The position numbers and the translations under genes are program-made. Under the pieces are notes generated by a model. That model was given only the letters and a program-made list of their open reading frames with translations, searched no databases and was not told the origin of the DNA. Positions 42,048-53,736 of a stretch of DNA of 64,000 bases are shown one piece after another (the stretch's first letter is position 1; every line of letters starts with the position of its first letter). Origin of the DNA: Adiantum capillus-veneris (Eukaryota > Streptophyta > Polypodiopsida > Polypodiales > Pteridaceae); assembly GCA_014529385.2 (NCBI GenBank), contig CM043969.1, positions 22,379,946-22,443,945 on the forward strand, given 5' to 3'.

Positions 42048-42383
42048 TCCATAGACCCTTAGCCATACCTAGTGTCATCCAAGAAGAAAGTGACTTAAAG
42101 TCATGGGAAAGTGGATGTACTCACTTCTTGCTGGAAACAATGTTTATAGAGGGATTACCTGACCCTATTGAAGGAATGGAGATCCCATATTCCCCACATC
42201 AAGGGACTGAAGCCCAAAAGGTGCCGTTAATAATTGCTCAATTGATGGATTTAATGGCTTCAGAAGTCAAAACCACCATCATGTACATACTATATGGAGA
42301 CCGTGAGCTATTCTTAGCTCTTTGAGCTTTCCTCAACAGAGAACTGAAGGTCACGCTACCAAAATTTTCACAGATGGATGGAG
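42048..42383 (+). pseudogene. Element C left part, second copy (truncated)
   Basis: It matches 30661-30996, including LETMFIEGLPDPIEGMEIPYSP and the TGGAG target duplication at 42379-42383. It starts at the microhomology junction with the truncated B LTR. Confidence 0.8.
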
Positions 42384-42830
42384 TGTAAGGTTTCCAATTT
42401 CTGAAACCTTAAAGGTTGTATAAAGCTTAATCAAACTAATATGATTATCGAAAAAGCAATGTAGATTGTCCGACCATGGAAAATATTGGTATTTTTAGAA
42501 TCTTAAGCACACTAAACCCCGGGCTAGAAATTTTCAGAATTGAATTCCGATAAAAACTGGCATAGTTATGACCCCTGGAAGTTTACACTGTGAATTGAGT
42601 AAAATAGGTAAAATTGAAGGGTTGCAGTAATCATTTAAGCATAGACTTTATTAAAGGTCTCCCAGATATTTACAAGATATTTACCAATTAAGCAAAAATA
42701 GGTCAAATTATAGCAAAATTGACATTTTAAAAGCTAGCAGGTAATGGGAGGGTCATCACTAACCTGCGAGGGACTCATTTAGTAGCAGGATTTTCAATGT
42801 TGTGATATATTTACCAGTAGTTAACACTAG

Positions 42831-44165
42831 AATGGTAACCTAACAGGACATAAAAGTGTCCTTTCAGGGTTTTGGGAAAAATTTCCAAAACCATAGTAGA
42901 TCCAGTAATTTTGAAAAATCCTTTCATGAGCTTATAGTTCAATAACTACTACATATGGAAAAAATGAGAAACTTGTAATTTTTCTCATCCCTTGGTCACT
43001 ACAAGCCTCCAAAGTTGATGGACTAGTGTATTTTGCCCAAAACAGCAATTTCTTACGGTTGATTGCATATAAATAAGAGTGGAGATTTTTGTAGGACATG
43101 AGATAAAATGCCCCGTGAACTTCAATGGGTTGGTGACCAAAACATATGGTTGCTTTTACCTCACTAATTTTTTTTGGGCAAAAAAAATAGGTACAAAAAT
43201 GTTGCATTTTTGCCATTCTGCGGACCTATCATCAAAGTTTCTATAGTCACTCTCAATACAGATACTATATACATGTTTTCTTAGTTCCCTTTGGGCCTCT
43301 GGATTCAAAAGGATACATGGAGCATGTCAAAAGGATAATGGATCTCTTACAATTGGAACCTTGGGGGCAATGATAAAGTGCTAAATACAGCAAACATGAA
43401 AAAACTGGGTTTAGCATTATGACCTCTAGAAACCCATAGAAACTACTCAATATCTAGCCAAGTTTGTAGTCTATGATTAGATATGGTCACTACCTACAAA
43501 ATACACACAATTGGCCTAAGAAAATAGCAATATTGAGAAAGTTATACTTGCTACTCTAAAATGTATCGTATTCTTCAGCAATCAAGAAACTCAACCATCA
43601 TCATATACTATGCTATATAGCATATTAGTTCCCCCAAAACTCAAGGAAAATTAGCTTTATGTTATACATTACACTTACACAATCAAAATTGAATTTGGAT
43701 ATCAAGAAAGCCAGCAAAAAAATCATATAAGTGCTGATTTTGGCCAAAAAATAGGATTAGGCAATTCTTGTAAATTGGTCATAACTTTCAATTTTAACAC
43801 TTAGCTCTTCCTACAAGCATCAAAACATGTTGAGAACTATGAAGGCCTAACCTCTAGCCATCTAAACCTCACAAACATGAAGTTTAGAGTGGTATAGTTG
43901 CCAAAAATTGAAAAAAAGCCAAAAACAGGACCCGTTTTTTCACACAGTTTAGGTTCAAAAATGTTGTGCAAGAGTAAGGTTAATGGTGAGATCGATACTC
44001 AAAAAAAATGCTAAGTTTTTTTCAGCTCATAAGGCAACTTTGTGGATATATAGCACCTAGAAATTCATTTTCATACTCTTCAAATAATTCAAGCAAAATG
44101 GTCACTTAACAGGACACAAAAGTGTCCAAGGACATAAAAGTGTCCTGTTACCATTCTAGTGTTAA
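42831..44165 (+). mobile_element. TTAA element type 2 (1327 bp)
   Basis: TTAA flanks both ends (42831-42834, 44162-44165). TIRs are CACTAGAATGGTAAC, 15 bp perfect. The solo LTR at 31434 preserves the empty site AGTAGTTAATTAGGTG with a single TTAA. The right end holds a doubled GGACA...GTGTCC palindrome. No transposase ORF. Confidence 0.9.
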
Positions 44166-44770
44166 TTAGGTGTTCAAGAACCCGTGATAATTAGGATAAG
44201 CTCAGAAAATTAATCTAGCTAATTAAGTTAGTAGAAATACTCTATTTTGTGAGTAATTTAAATAGGGGAAATTAGTAAATGGAATTCAAATGTTGTGATA
44301 TATTTATCAGTGGTTAATTAGGTGGTCAAGAACCCGTGGTAATTAGGAGAAGCTCACAAAATTAACCTAGCTAGTTAATTTAGCAGAAATACTCTGTTTT
44401 TTGAGTAATTTAAATAGGGGAAATTAGTAAATGGATTTCAAATGTTGTGATATATTTATCAGTAGTTAATTAGGTTTTCAAAAACCCGTGATAATTAGGA
44501 GAAGATCAGAAAGTTAATCTAGCTAATTAAGTAAGTAGAATTACTCTGTTTTTGAGTAATTTAAATAGGGTAATTAGTAAATTGAATTCAAATGCTGTGA
44601 TATATTTATCAAGGGTTAATTAGGTATTATGAAACCCGTGATAATTAGGGGAAGCTCAGATCATTAATTTAGCTAATTACTTTAGTAGAAAAACTCTAAT
44701 TTTTAGACAAATTAAATAGGGTAGATTAGCAAATAGATTCAAATTGAATTGAGATATTTATTAGAGGTTA
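44160..44770 (+). repeat. About 150-bp tandem repeat in the B LTR, copy 3
   Basis: The same repeat as at 31434, continuing directly after the TTAA element. Confidence 0.85.
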
Positions 44771-45562
44771 TAAAACCGGTGATAATTATTCTGATCTCAG
44801 ATAATTACTCTAACTAGTTATCTTAGTGCAATTACGTTGTTTTTAGAGATAAACGAAAAAAGGAAATTAGTAAATCATGTGCTATAATTACATGCTATTT
44901 ATTAGAGCTGTACTATAGGGTAAAGAGTGTGTGATAATTATGCCAAGGTTATAAAATTAGTATAGATATTTTTATAAGTCAAATTATTCTAATTCTAGCT
45001 GAAAATTGAAGATGGAAATTATATAATTAAGTACTTAAATAATAAGATAATTACCAGAGGTAAAAAATATCCTTATCTACTTGTGGTACTTATATCATAG
45101 TTAATTGGTGAGGTTAGAAAATTATAATTGACCAAAAGTCCTATTTTTAGCGAATGATTAATTAAAATAAATAGACCTTGTGGTCAAAAGCTTTTAGGAA
45201 AAATATAGTAAGTGTAAACCTATGATATCAAGTTGAGGAAATGAAGATTTTAAGAGAAATTAATTACAATACATATTAAGCCCAAAATAAGTAGATTATT
45301 AAGCTTAAAAGTCATTGGAAAAATTAGAGAAAAAGATATAGAAAATTATAATAAAATTTGGAGAGCTTAGAAAACCCTTAGGGAAGCGGTGGAAAAAGTT
45401 ATCATACCTATATAGACAAATAAGAAATTACTAGGTCAAGAATTTACCAATTAAGACTATATATTTGACCTTGGATGGGTTACGGTTGAATACAAAGGTA
45501 AAGTCTAGATTTTGAACTGTTTACCTAATAATTACACGTCCTTTTTATAAGGATAAGAAGTT

Positions 45563-45748
45563 ATGATACCAAAAAGAACCCGAGCAAATCCTACATCTGA
45601 TGATGATGAAGTAGCTCCAAAACAAACTAGAGTGTCGCACGACGATAAAGCCGGGCATAGTGGTAGGCCTAAGGAGGAGAGTCTTCAGGCGCCAGCGCTG
45701 CAGCAGATGGCCAATCAATCCCAGGTGGGTGTCCCATTGTTCAATTAA
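45563..45748 (+). CDS. LTR-borne ORF of element B (copy 3)
   Basis: MIPKRTRANPTSDDDE... ORF, open. Substitutions relative to copy 1 are mostly Asp/Glu/Lys/Gly changes. It ends in donor-like CAG|GTGGGT at 45724. In this copy the 5' LTR is followed by gag, so an intron to about 46975 (acceptor-like TATCCTTGCAG) can be proposed. Confidence 0.35.
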   Translation: MIPKRTRANPTSDDDEVAPKQTRVSHDDKAGHSGRPKEESLQAPALQQMANQSQVGVPLFN

Positions 45749-46821
45749 GTCTTTAATTAGTTTAAGTTATTTTATAAGTTAGCATTGCATACGTAAGAAG
45801 GATAAACTGACTGAAAACGGAAAGTACTTCCAATGTACATTTGTTTATAATATAGGAAAGAATTATTTGGGTTAAAACTGGTTGAATTAGGAAAGATATG
45901 TTTGAACATCCTTAAGACAGCTTGTCTCAAGACACCTCTGACTCCTTGATATAAATTGATGATAATGATTGGCTTTCTAGCCACGGTTATGTCGGTTACC
46001 CCCATGAACGATGAGTTTCTACTCCGTGTCATGTCTTGATGTTTTTACATAAGTTAGGATATCGTTTTTATCCTAGGGGAGCCGCCTGGTTGTATGGGCA
46101 TCTGGTTTGGTGTATGGGCACGCGGAACCTTAGGTAGGGGTTTATCCACCCCGGATTTGAATAAGGAATGGGTGTCGTTTTTCACCCTTAGGTGGTCTTG
46201 AGACAAGAAGAGTACTGGTCATGGTTATTATGAAAAATGTTTTGATTGACAGTACCCTGTCTTAAGTTTAAAGATGTCTGTTTTCTAAAAGAATGCTTTA
46301 AATGCTGTCTTCAAGGAATTACTGTGATGGAACATTAAAAGAGACCATTATTTTAAATATTAAAATAATGTAATAATAAGATGAATCTTGTGTGAGTGTG
46401 GGGTGGTAAGTGGGGATTGACTAAGGTTGTCAATCATGGACGGGTGGACCTGATTAGTCAGGTAACTATCCATCCCTGCGCACTAAAACGTTTAGAAAAC
46501 TTCTTCACTTGGAAGAGGAGTCCACCAGCGATTGTGCCCTCACATCTGTTAGGGGGGAAAAAGTGTTGGTTGAGGATACCTTAGCCCAATTGTGGCAGTT
46601 ATAGGGCCGAAATAGTTTTTTGGACTGTTAATACGTTGTCCCCTTTTCGCTGCGAGACAGGACTAGGTCTTCTTCTAAGGCTATAGACCCAAGCCATTGT
46701 CAATGGTAAAGGTCTATTCCTTAGATTTTTCTTGTTTAGAGACTCTGATTTTTATTAGATCTAGAGACCTGTCAAGGATCCCATCCCGATCTCGGTATAG
46801 GCGGGTTGTGGACCTTACAAG

Positions 46822-46834
46822 TGGTATTAGAGCA
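46822..46834 (+). other. Primer binding site of element B
   Basis: TGGTATTAGAGCA starts two bases after the LTR end. It matches the initiator-Met type TGGTATCAGAGCA with one mismatch. Confidence 0.75.
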
Positions 46835-47099
46835 TGTGTTAACTAAAGTCTTGGACCTAGGGAAAAGTTTAAGGCATTAAGTTGAAATAAGTAATCTTTG
46901 ACAAATCCAATTAAAGAGGTATTTAATTGAAAAGAGGGAGTGAAAGAAAAAAGAGAATTATCCCTATCCTTGCAGTAAAATTTCCAAGAGGCCTACTTCA
47001 AATTCGTGGATTTCAACATTAGGTTTATGAGGGCTTGCCTATCCCGAGACTATTCAATGCGAAAAAGCGAGATGAAATGGCTGGATAATAGATTTTCTA

Positions 47100-47735
47100 C
47101 TCGTGAGATAATCCCACTAGTAGTCCATCTTGGGAGAAAATGAAGCAGACAAGCAAAGAACGTTATCTCCCTCTTGCACATTAGGCTATCAAAATGAACG
47201 AGTTCTTTGATCTACGCCAACTAGGACTTTCATTAGAGGAGTACTACATTAAGTTCGTGTCTTTACGACGCTATGCTCCCCAGATGACCATGGAGGAACA
47301 AATTGCCCGTTTCTATCAAGACCTCAACAAACCCCTTAGTACACATCTTGAAGCCATGAGGCCTACATCAATACAAGATGTCCTTCTGAGGGCTAAGCCT
47401 CTTGCAGACGAAGGAACCAACTCCATAAGGAACTATAATGGATTTAATAACTTTAAGGGAAGAGCCAGGGGAACTTTCAACCAAGGATACCAACAACGTG
47501 GACTAGCTGCAGTAGTAAACCTGGAGCAGACCATCCCAAAGTTAGGTGCTATGGATGCAATCAAATGGGACACTATAGAAATAACTGTCCTGAAGAGCAA
47601 AACCCTCCAACTACTTCTAGAACCATTCCTCAAAATCAAGGCGATAATGTAAGAGGAGGTAGAAATGGAGAACGAGGTAGAGGAAGAGCACAAGGAATTG
47701 GATCTTATGCAATCATAGGAGAACCAACCTTATGA
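47100..47735 (+). pseudogene. gag: Element B gag
   Basis: The reading frame gives SWEKMKQTSKERYLPLAH (stop) AIKMNEFFDLRQLGLSLEEYYIKF and on to VLLRAKPLADEG, the typical gypsy gag capsid pattern (W..M....YLP...........L.QG...V.EY...F). The long ORF 47194-47652 then runs out of frame. The knuckle CYGCNQMGHYRNNC (47547-47588, CX2CX4HX4C) is in a different frame, so a frameshift lies between about 47430 and 47547. It is followed by a Gly/Arg-rich tail. Inactive. Confidence 0.75.
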
Positions 47736-48604
47736 ATAAGAAAGATAAAAGAGCCACTCGCTTGGCCATAGTTGGCAATCTTAGAGCTTTGTAAACCACT
47801 ATAAATCAATAATGTAAAAACTTGAGTTACCTATATATTATAATGGAATACATGATTTTCTTCTCCAAAATTACTTAATGAATCTAAAGTTAAGTTGGTA
47901 TTTAATCAAGAAATTAAGGGTTGATCTAGCAAATGAGATAGAAGTTCTCGATAGTATGAAAAGAACTTGAATCTTGAGATTGAGATAGTTATTAAGCAAC
48001 CAACTCACATTCCTTGTGCACCCGATAACCTAGATATGAAAGTATTAAAGTAACGAGACTAATAGGAAGACGAAAAGAACTCTTGTTATGATACTTCTTA
48101 AAACCCTTTACATATTGTTGGTCAACCAGGTTAGAGCACAGAGGGGGTACCTCTGGTGCAATGGTGGGAGCTTGTGCCGAATGCAGATTGCTCAGAATGG
48201 CAAGAACACACCGAGCGCATTCAGATTGGCAAAGCTAAAATACATGATACTTATCGAACGCTGATTGCTCTGAATGGTTAGTTAGATCGAGCGCGTTCAT
48301 GTTGACAAGGTGGATATATGGATCTTTATGGAATCAAATTAACCTAGTTTTTGAGATGATAAAAATGGTTTGTAAAGGTTTTTAAGATGGGCTCAACACT
48401 AAGAGTTTCTTGAGGAAAAATTGGCTAGCAAGTTACTCCAACCAGAAACTAGAAAGAACTCTTAGAATAATCACTAACATGTGGTAAAGTGGAAAGGTTA
48501 TCCCTTCAAAGATGCCACTTGAGGGGGGGATGAATTTCTCTTCTCAAAGATTTTCCCAATTTCGGTTGAGATGAGGACATCTCAAATTTTTAAGTTGGGG
48601 TGAT
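47736..48604 (+). other. Element B 3' internal non-coding region
   Basis: It has no coding resemblance and matches 36400-37265 closely. A G-rich tract near 48520 may be the polypurine tract, though it lies about 80 bp upstream of the LTR. Confidence 0.5.
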
Positions 48605-49095
48605 TTTAAGGTTTCCAGTTTCTGAAACCTTAAAGGTTGTATAAAGCTTAATCAAGCTAATATGATTATTGAAAAAGCAATGTAGATTGTCCGACTATGG
48701 AAAATATTGGTATTTTTGGAATCTTAAGCACAACAAACCCCAGGCTAGAAATTTTCAGAATTGAATTCCGATAAAAACTAGCATAGTTATGACCCCTGGA
48801 AGTTTACACTATGAATTGAGTAAAATAGGTAAAATTGAAGGGTTGCAGTAATCATTTAAGCATAGACTTTATTAAAGGTCTCCTAGATATTTACAAGATA
48901 TTTACCAATTAAGAAAAAATAGGTCAAATTATAGCAAAATTGACATTTTAAAAGCTGGCAGGTAATGGGACGGTCATCACTGACCTGCCAGGGACTCATT
49001 TAGCAGTAGGGGACGTTTTCTGACTTGTTGGGGGTTGCTTGAACTTCAAGCAACTGCCTTTTTCAGCCGATGAGAGCTTATGAGTGCCAGAAAAC

Positions 49096-49102
49096 TATAA
49101 AT
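49096..49102 (+). promoter_or_regulatory. TATA box of the element B 3' LTR
   Basis: CTATAAATAGG, as in copy 2. Confidence 0.55.
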
Positions 49103-49238
49103 AGGACCCCTAGCTTCACATTTTACACAGACTCGGAGCCTTGACACACTCTCTCTCCTCTAGAGAGACCGCTACGCAGAAATCATTAGAGATTAATCTG
49201 TAATTGATTAAACTAAACGGTAATTAGTCTAATCTTTC

Positions 49239-50524
49239 TTAACACTAGGTTGGTAACCTAACAGGACATAAACGTGTCCTTTCAGGGTTTTGAAAAAAAC
49301 CTCCAAAACCATAGTAGATCCACTCATTTTGTAAAATCCTTTCATGAGGTTATAGTTCAAGGCCTACTACACATGGAAAAAATAAGAAACTTGTAAAATT
49401 TCTCATCTTTTGGTCACACCAAGCCTCCAAAGTTGATGGACCAGTACATTTTCATCAAAACAGTCATTTCCTACGTTTTGTTGCATAAAAATAAGATTAG
49501 GGATTTTTGTAGGACTTGAGATAAATTCCCTAGTTAACTTCAATGGGTTGGTGATCAGAACATATGATTGCTTCGCACTCACTATTTTTTGTTTTGCCAA
49601 AAGAAATAGGTACAAAAAAGTTGAATTTTTACCATTCTACAAACCTATCATCAAAGTTTCTATAGCCACTCTCAATACAAATAATATATGCATGTTTTCT
49701 TAGTTTTCGATTGTCCTTTAGGTTCATAAGGAGCCATGCAGCATGTCAAAAGAATAATACAGCTCTTACCAAGGGGAATCTTGGGGACAAAGATGAAGTG
49801 CTAAATACAGCAAACATGAAAAAACTGGGTTCAACATTATGAGTTGTAGAATCCCATAGAAACTATTCGATATCTAGCCAAATTTGATCCTTATGACTAG
49901 ATATGGTTACTACCTACAAAATGCATGTAGTTATCACAAGAAACTAACAATATTGAAAAAGCTATACTTGATATACTAAAATGTTTCGTTTTCTTCTATA
50001 ATTGAAAAAATCAACCATCGTTGTCTACTATGAGAAATAGGGTATTAGGTGCCCCAAAACTCAAGGAATATTAGCTTTATGTTACAATATGCGACAGAAA
50101 AAATCAAAACTGCATTTGGATATTATGAAAGCCACCAAAAAAATCATAGAAGAGCTAAAATTGGCTAAAAAACAAGATTTGATAATTTTTGTAATTTGGT
50201 CATAACTTACAACTTTAACATTTAATTCTCCCTAGAAGCATCAGGACATGTTGAGGACTACTAAAGATAGTTCTCTAGCATTATAAACCTCACAAACATG
50301 AATTCTAGAGTGGTCTAGTTGCAAAAAGCCAAAAACAGGACCCGTTTTTTCACACAGTTTAGGTTGTGAAATGTTGTGCAAGGACAAGGTTAAAGATGGA
50401 ATTGATATTCCAAAATCTCAAAATAGATAGCACCTCAAAATCCATTTTGAAACTCTTGACATAATTCAAGGAAAATGGTCACTTAACAAGACATAAAAGT
50501 GTCCCATTACCAACCTAGTGTTAA
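49239..50524 (+). mobile_element. TTAA element type 1 (1278 bp), copy in B LTR 4
   Basis: It is at the same LTR position as the element at 37900 and nearly identical to it, with TTAA at 49239-49242 and 50521-50524. The two are copies of one insertion made before the segmental duplication. Confidence 0.87.
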
Positions 50525-50889
50525 TTAGCAAGGTTAGATTAAGATATTTGTTAATAAATAAAATATTAGGCCTATGTATGCTCCTCAAACCTCTCTTAAT
50601 TAATTAATCTCTACTGATTATTAGAATTAAGATTAGTAATACTAAGCTAATTGATTATTCTATTATAATAGGGCTGAAATTAGCCAAATTAACCATGAAA
50701 TAATGGTCAATATATTAATTAAGACTATATTAAGTTCAAGTAATTATCAGAGATGCATTAGAAGGTTATTCATCTAGGAAAATTATCCTATAATTTTTTG
50801 AGAATTTTTCCTAATTAATTAGGCATAATTACTCTATTTTTTGAGAAATGTTAATAAGGGAAATTAGGAAATGGATTTCAAATGTTGTG

Positions 50890-51680
50890 ATATATTTATC
50901 AGTAGTTAATTAGGTGTTCCAAAACCCGTGATGATTAGGAGAAGCTCAGAAAATTAGGCTAGCTAGTTAATTTAGCAAAAATACTCTATTTTTTGAGTAA
51001 TTTAAATAGGGAAAGTTATTAAATGGATTTCTAATGTTGTGATATATTTACCAGTAGTTAATTAGGTGTCCAACAACCCGCGATAATTAGGATAAGCTCA
51101 AAAAATTAATCTATCTAATTAAGTTGGTAAAAATACTCTGTTTTGTGAGTAATTTAAATAAGGGAAATTAGTAAATGGAATTCAAATGTTGTGATATATT
51201 TATTAGTGGTTAATTAGGTGTTCAAGAACCCGTGATAATTAGGAGAAGTGCACAAAATTAACCTAGCTAATTAATTTAGCATAAATACTCTGTTTTTTGA
51301 GTAATTTAAATAGGGGAAATTAATAAATGGATTTCAAATGTTGTGATATATTTATCAATAGTTAATTTGGAGTTCAAAAACCCGTGATAATTAGGAGAAG
51401 CTCAGAAAGTTAATATAGCTAATTAAGTTAGAAGAATTACTCTATTTTGTGAGTAATTTAAATAGGGTAATTAGTAAATTGAATTCAAATGCTATGATAT
51501 ATTTATAAAGGGTTAATTAGGGATTATAAAACCCGTGATAATTAGGGGAAGCTCAGATAATTAATCTAGCTAATTATTTTAGTAGAAAAACTCTGATTTT
51601 TAGACAAATTAAATGGGGGAAATTAGTTAATAGATTCAAATTGAATTGAGTTATTTATTAGAGGTTAATTAGAGGTTATG
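50890..51680 (+). repeat. About 150-bp tandem repeat in the B LTR, copy 4
   Basis: Five or more units, parallel to 39560-40330. Confidence 0.85.
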
Positions 51681-52470
51681 AAACCTGTGAGAATTATGTT
51701 GATCTCATATAATTAGTTTAACTAATTATCTTAGTATAGTTACGTTGTTTTTAGGGGTAAACTAAAGAAGGAAATTAGTAAATCATGTGCTATAATTACA
51801 TGCTATTTATCAGAGATGTATTATAGGGTAAAGAGTCTGTGATAATTATTCCAAGGTTAGAAAAGTATTATAGATATTTATCTAAGTCAAATTATTCTAA
51901 TTCTAGCTGAAATTTGAAGATGGAAATTATATAATTAAGTTAGAAAATAATAAGATAATTACCAGAGGTCAAAAATATCCTTATCTACTTGTGGTACTTA
52001 TATCATAGTAAATTGGTGAGGTTAGAAAATTATAATTGACCAAAAGTCCTATTTTTAGCGAATGATTAAATAAAATAAATAGACATTGTGGTCAAAAGTT
52101 TTTAGGAAAATTATAGTAAGTGTAAACCTATGATATCAAGTTGAGGAAATGAAATCTTCAAGATAAATTAATTACAATAAATATTAAGCCCAAAATAAGT
52201 AGATTATTAAGCTTAAAAGTCATTGGGAAAATTAGAGGAAAAGATATAGAAAATTATAATAAAATTTGGAGAGCTTAGAAAACCCTTAGGGAAGTGGTGG
52301 AAAAAGTTTTCATACCTATATAGAAAAATAATAAATTACTAGGTCAAGAATTTACCAATTAAGACTATAAATTTAACCTTGGATGGGTTACGGTTGAATA
52401 CAAAGCTAAAGTCTAGATTTTGAACTATTTACCTAATAATTAGACGTTCTTTTTATAAGGATAAGAAGTT

Positions 52471-52659
52471 ATGATACCAAAAAGAACCCGAGAAAATCCT
52501 ACATCTTATGATGAGGAAGTAGCTCCAAAACAAACTAGAGCGTCGCACGACGATGAAGCCGGCGGGCCTAGTAGTAAGCCTACGGAGCAGAGTCTTCAGG
52601 CGCCAGCGCTGCAGCAGATGGCCAATCAATCCCAGGTGGGTGTCCCATTGTTCAATTAA
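52471..52659 (+). CDS. LTR-borne ORF of element B (copy 4)
   Basis: MIPKRTRENPTSYDEE... ORF with one extra codon (GCGGGCC) relative to copy 1 that keeps the frame. Donor-like CAG|GTGGGT after 52635. Confidence 0.35.
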   Translation: MIPKRTRENPTSYDEEVAPKQTRASHDDEAGGPSSKPTEQSLQAPALQQMANQSQVGVPLFN

Positions 52660-53736
52660 GTCTTTAATTAGTTTAAGTTATTTTGATAAGTTAGCATTGC
52701 ATACGTAAGAAGGATAAACTGACTGAAAACGGAAAGTAACTTCCAATGTACATTTGTTTATAATATAGGAAATAATTGTTTGGGTTGAAACTGGTTGAAT
52801 TAGGAAAGATATGTTTGAACATCCTTAAGACAGCTTGTCTCAAGACACGTCCGACTCCTTGATATAAATTGATGATAATGATTGGCTTTCTAGCCACGGT
52901 TAAGTCGGTTACCCCCATGAACGATGAGTTTCTACTCCGTGTCATGTCTTGATGTTTCTACATAAGTTAGGATACCGTTTTTATCCTAGGGGAGCCGCTC
53001 GGTTGTATGGGCAACTGGTTTGGTGTATGGGCACCCGGAACCTTGGGTGGGGGTTTATCCAGTCCGGATTTGAATAAGGGATGGGTGCCGTTTTTCACCA
53101 TTAGGCGGTCTTGAGACAAGAAGAGTACTGGTCATGGTTATTACGGACAATGTTTTGATTGACAGTACCATGTCTTAAGTTTAAAGATGTCTGTTTTCTA
53201 AAAGAATGCCTTCAATGCTGTCTTCAAGGAATTACTGTGATGGAACGTTAAAAGAGACCATTATTTTAAATTTTAAAACAATGTAATAATAAGATAAATG
53301 AATCTTGTGTGAGTGCAGGGTGGTAAGTGGGGATTGACTAAGGTTGTCAATCATGGACGGGTGGACCTGATTAGTCAGGTAACTATCCATCCCTGCGCAC
53401 TAAATTGTTTAGAAAACTTCTTCACTTGGAAGAGGAGTCCACCAGCGGTTGTGCCCTCACATCTGTTAGGGGGGAAAAAGCGTTGGTTGAGGATACTTTA
53501 GCCCAATTGTGGTAGTTATAGGGCCGAAATAGTTTTTTGGACTGTTAATACGTTGTCCCGTTTCCGCTGCGAGACAGGAATAGGTCTTCTTCTAAGGCTA
53601 TAGACCCAAGCCATTGTCAATGGTAAACGTCTATTCCTTGGATTTTTCCTGTTTAGAGACTCTGATTTTTATTATATCTAGAGACCTGTCAAGGATCCCA
53701 TCCTGATCTCGGTATAGGCGGGTTGGGGACCTTACA

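Larger units (their letters stand above)
36032..42050 (+). mobile_element. Element B fragment: gag end, 3' internal region and truncated LTR
   Basis: It begins within B gag (equivalent to 47370) and runs through the 3' internal region into a B LTR (37266-42050) that lacks about its last 700 bp. Both ends are abrupt junctions with element C sequence: microhomology AATA at 36032-36035 on the left and TCC at 42048-42050 on the right. It closely matches 47370-53400. Confidence 0.85.
37266..42050 (+). repeat. Element B LTR, copy 2 (3'-type, truncated)
   Basis: It starts TGTAAGGTTTCCAG and carries the TATA box at 37757-37763, a TTAA element insertion at 37900-39185 and the 150-bp repeats. It is cut at 42050. 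It shares the TTAA insertion with copy 4 (48605-53736), so the two are segmental duplicates. Confidence 0.85.
42384..46819 (+). repeat. Element B 5' LTR (copy 3) with TTAA element inserted
   Basis: Starts TGTAAGGTTTCC, ends TGTGGACCTTACA. It lacks the TATA region present in copies 2 and 4. Without the inserted element it is about 3.1 kb, like the solo LTR. Confidence 0.88.
42384..53736 (+). mobile_element. Element B, full-length copy: long LTRs with a gag-only interior (TR-GAG-like)
   Basis: 5' LTR 42384-46819, primer binding site 46822, internal 46820-48604 and 3' LTR 48605-53736, flanked by TGGAG at 42379-42383 and 53737-53741. The 1.8 kb interior holds gag remnants and a zinc knuckle but no protease, RT or integrase, so it would need proteins in trans. 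It is inserted in element C between the gag-side remnant and the protease. Each LTR carries a later TTAA element insertion. Confidence 0.85.
48605..53736 (+). repeat. Element B 3' LTR (copy 4) with TTAA element inserted
   Basis: Its first base pair is TT instead of TG (TTTAAGGTTTCC), otherwise as copy 2. It ends GGGGACCTTACA directly before TGGAG. TATA at 49096-49102, LTR ORF at 52471-52659, tandem repeats at 50890-51680. Confidence 0.88.
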
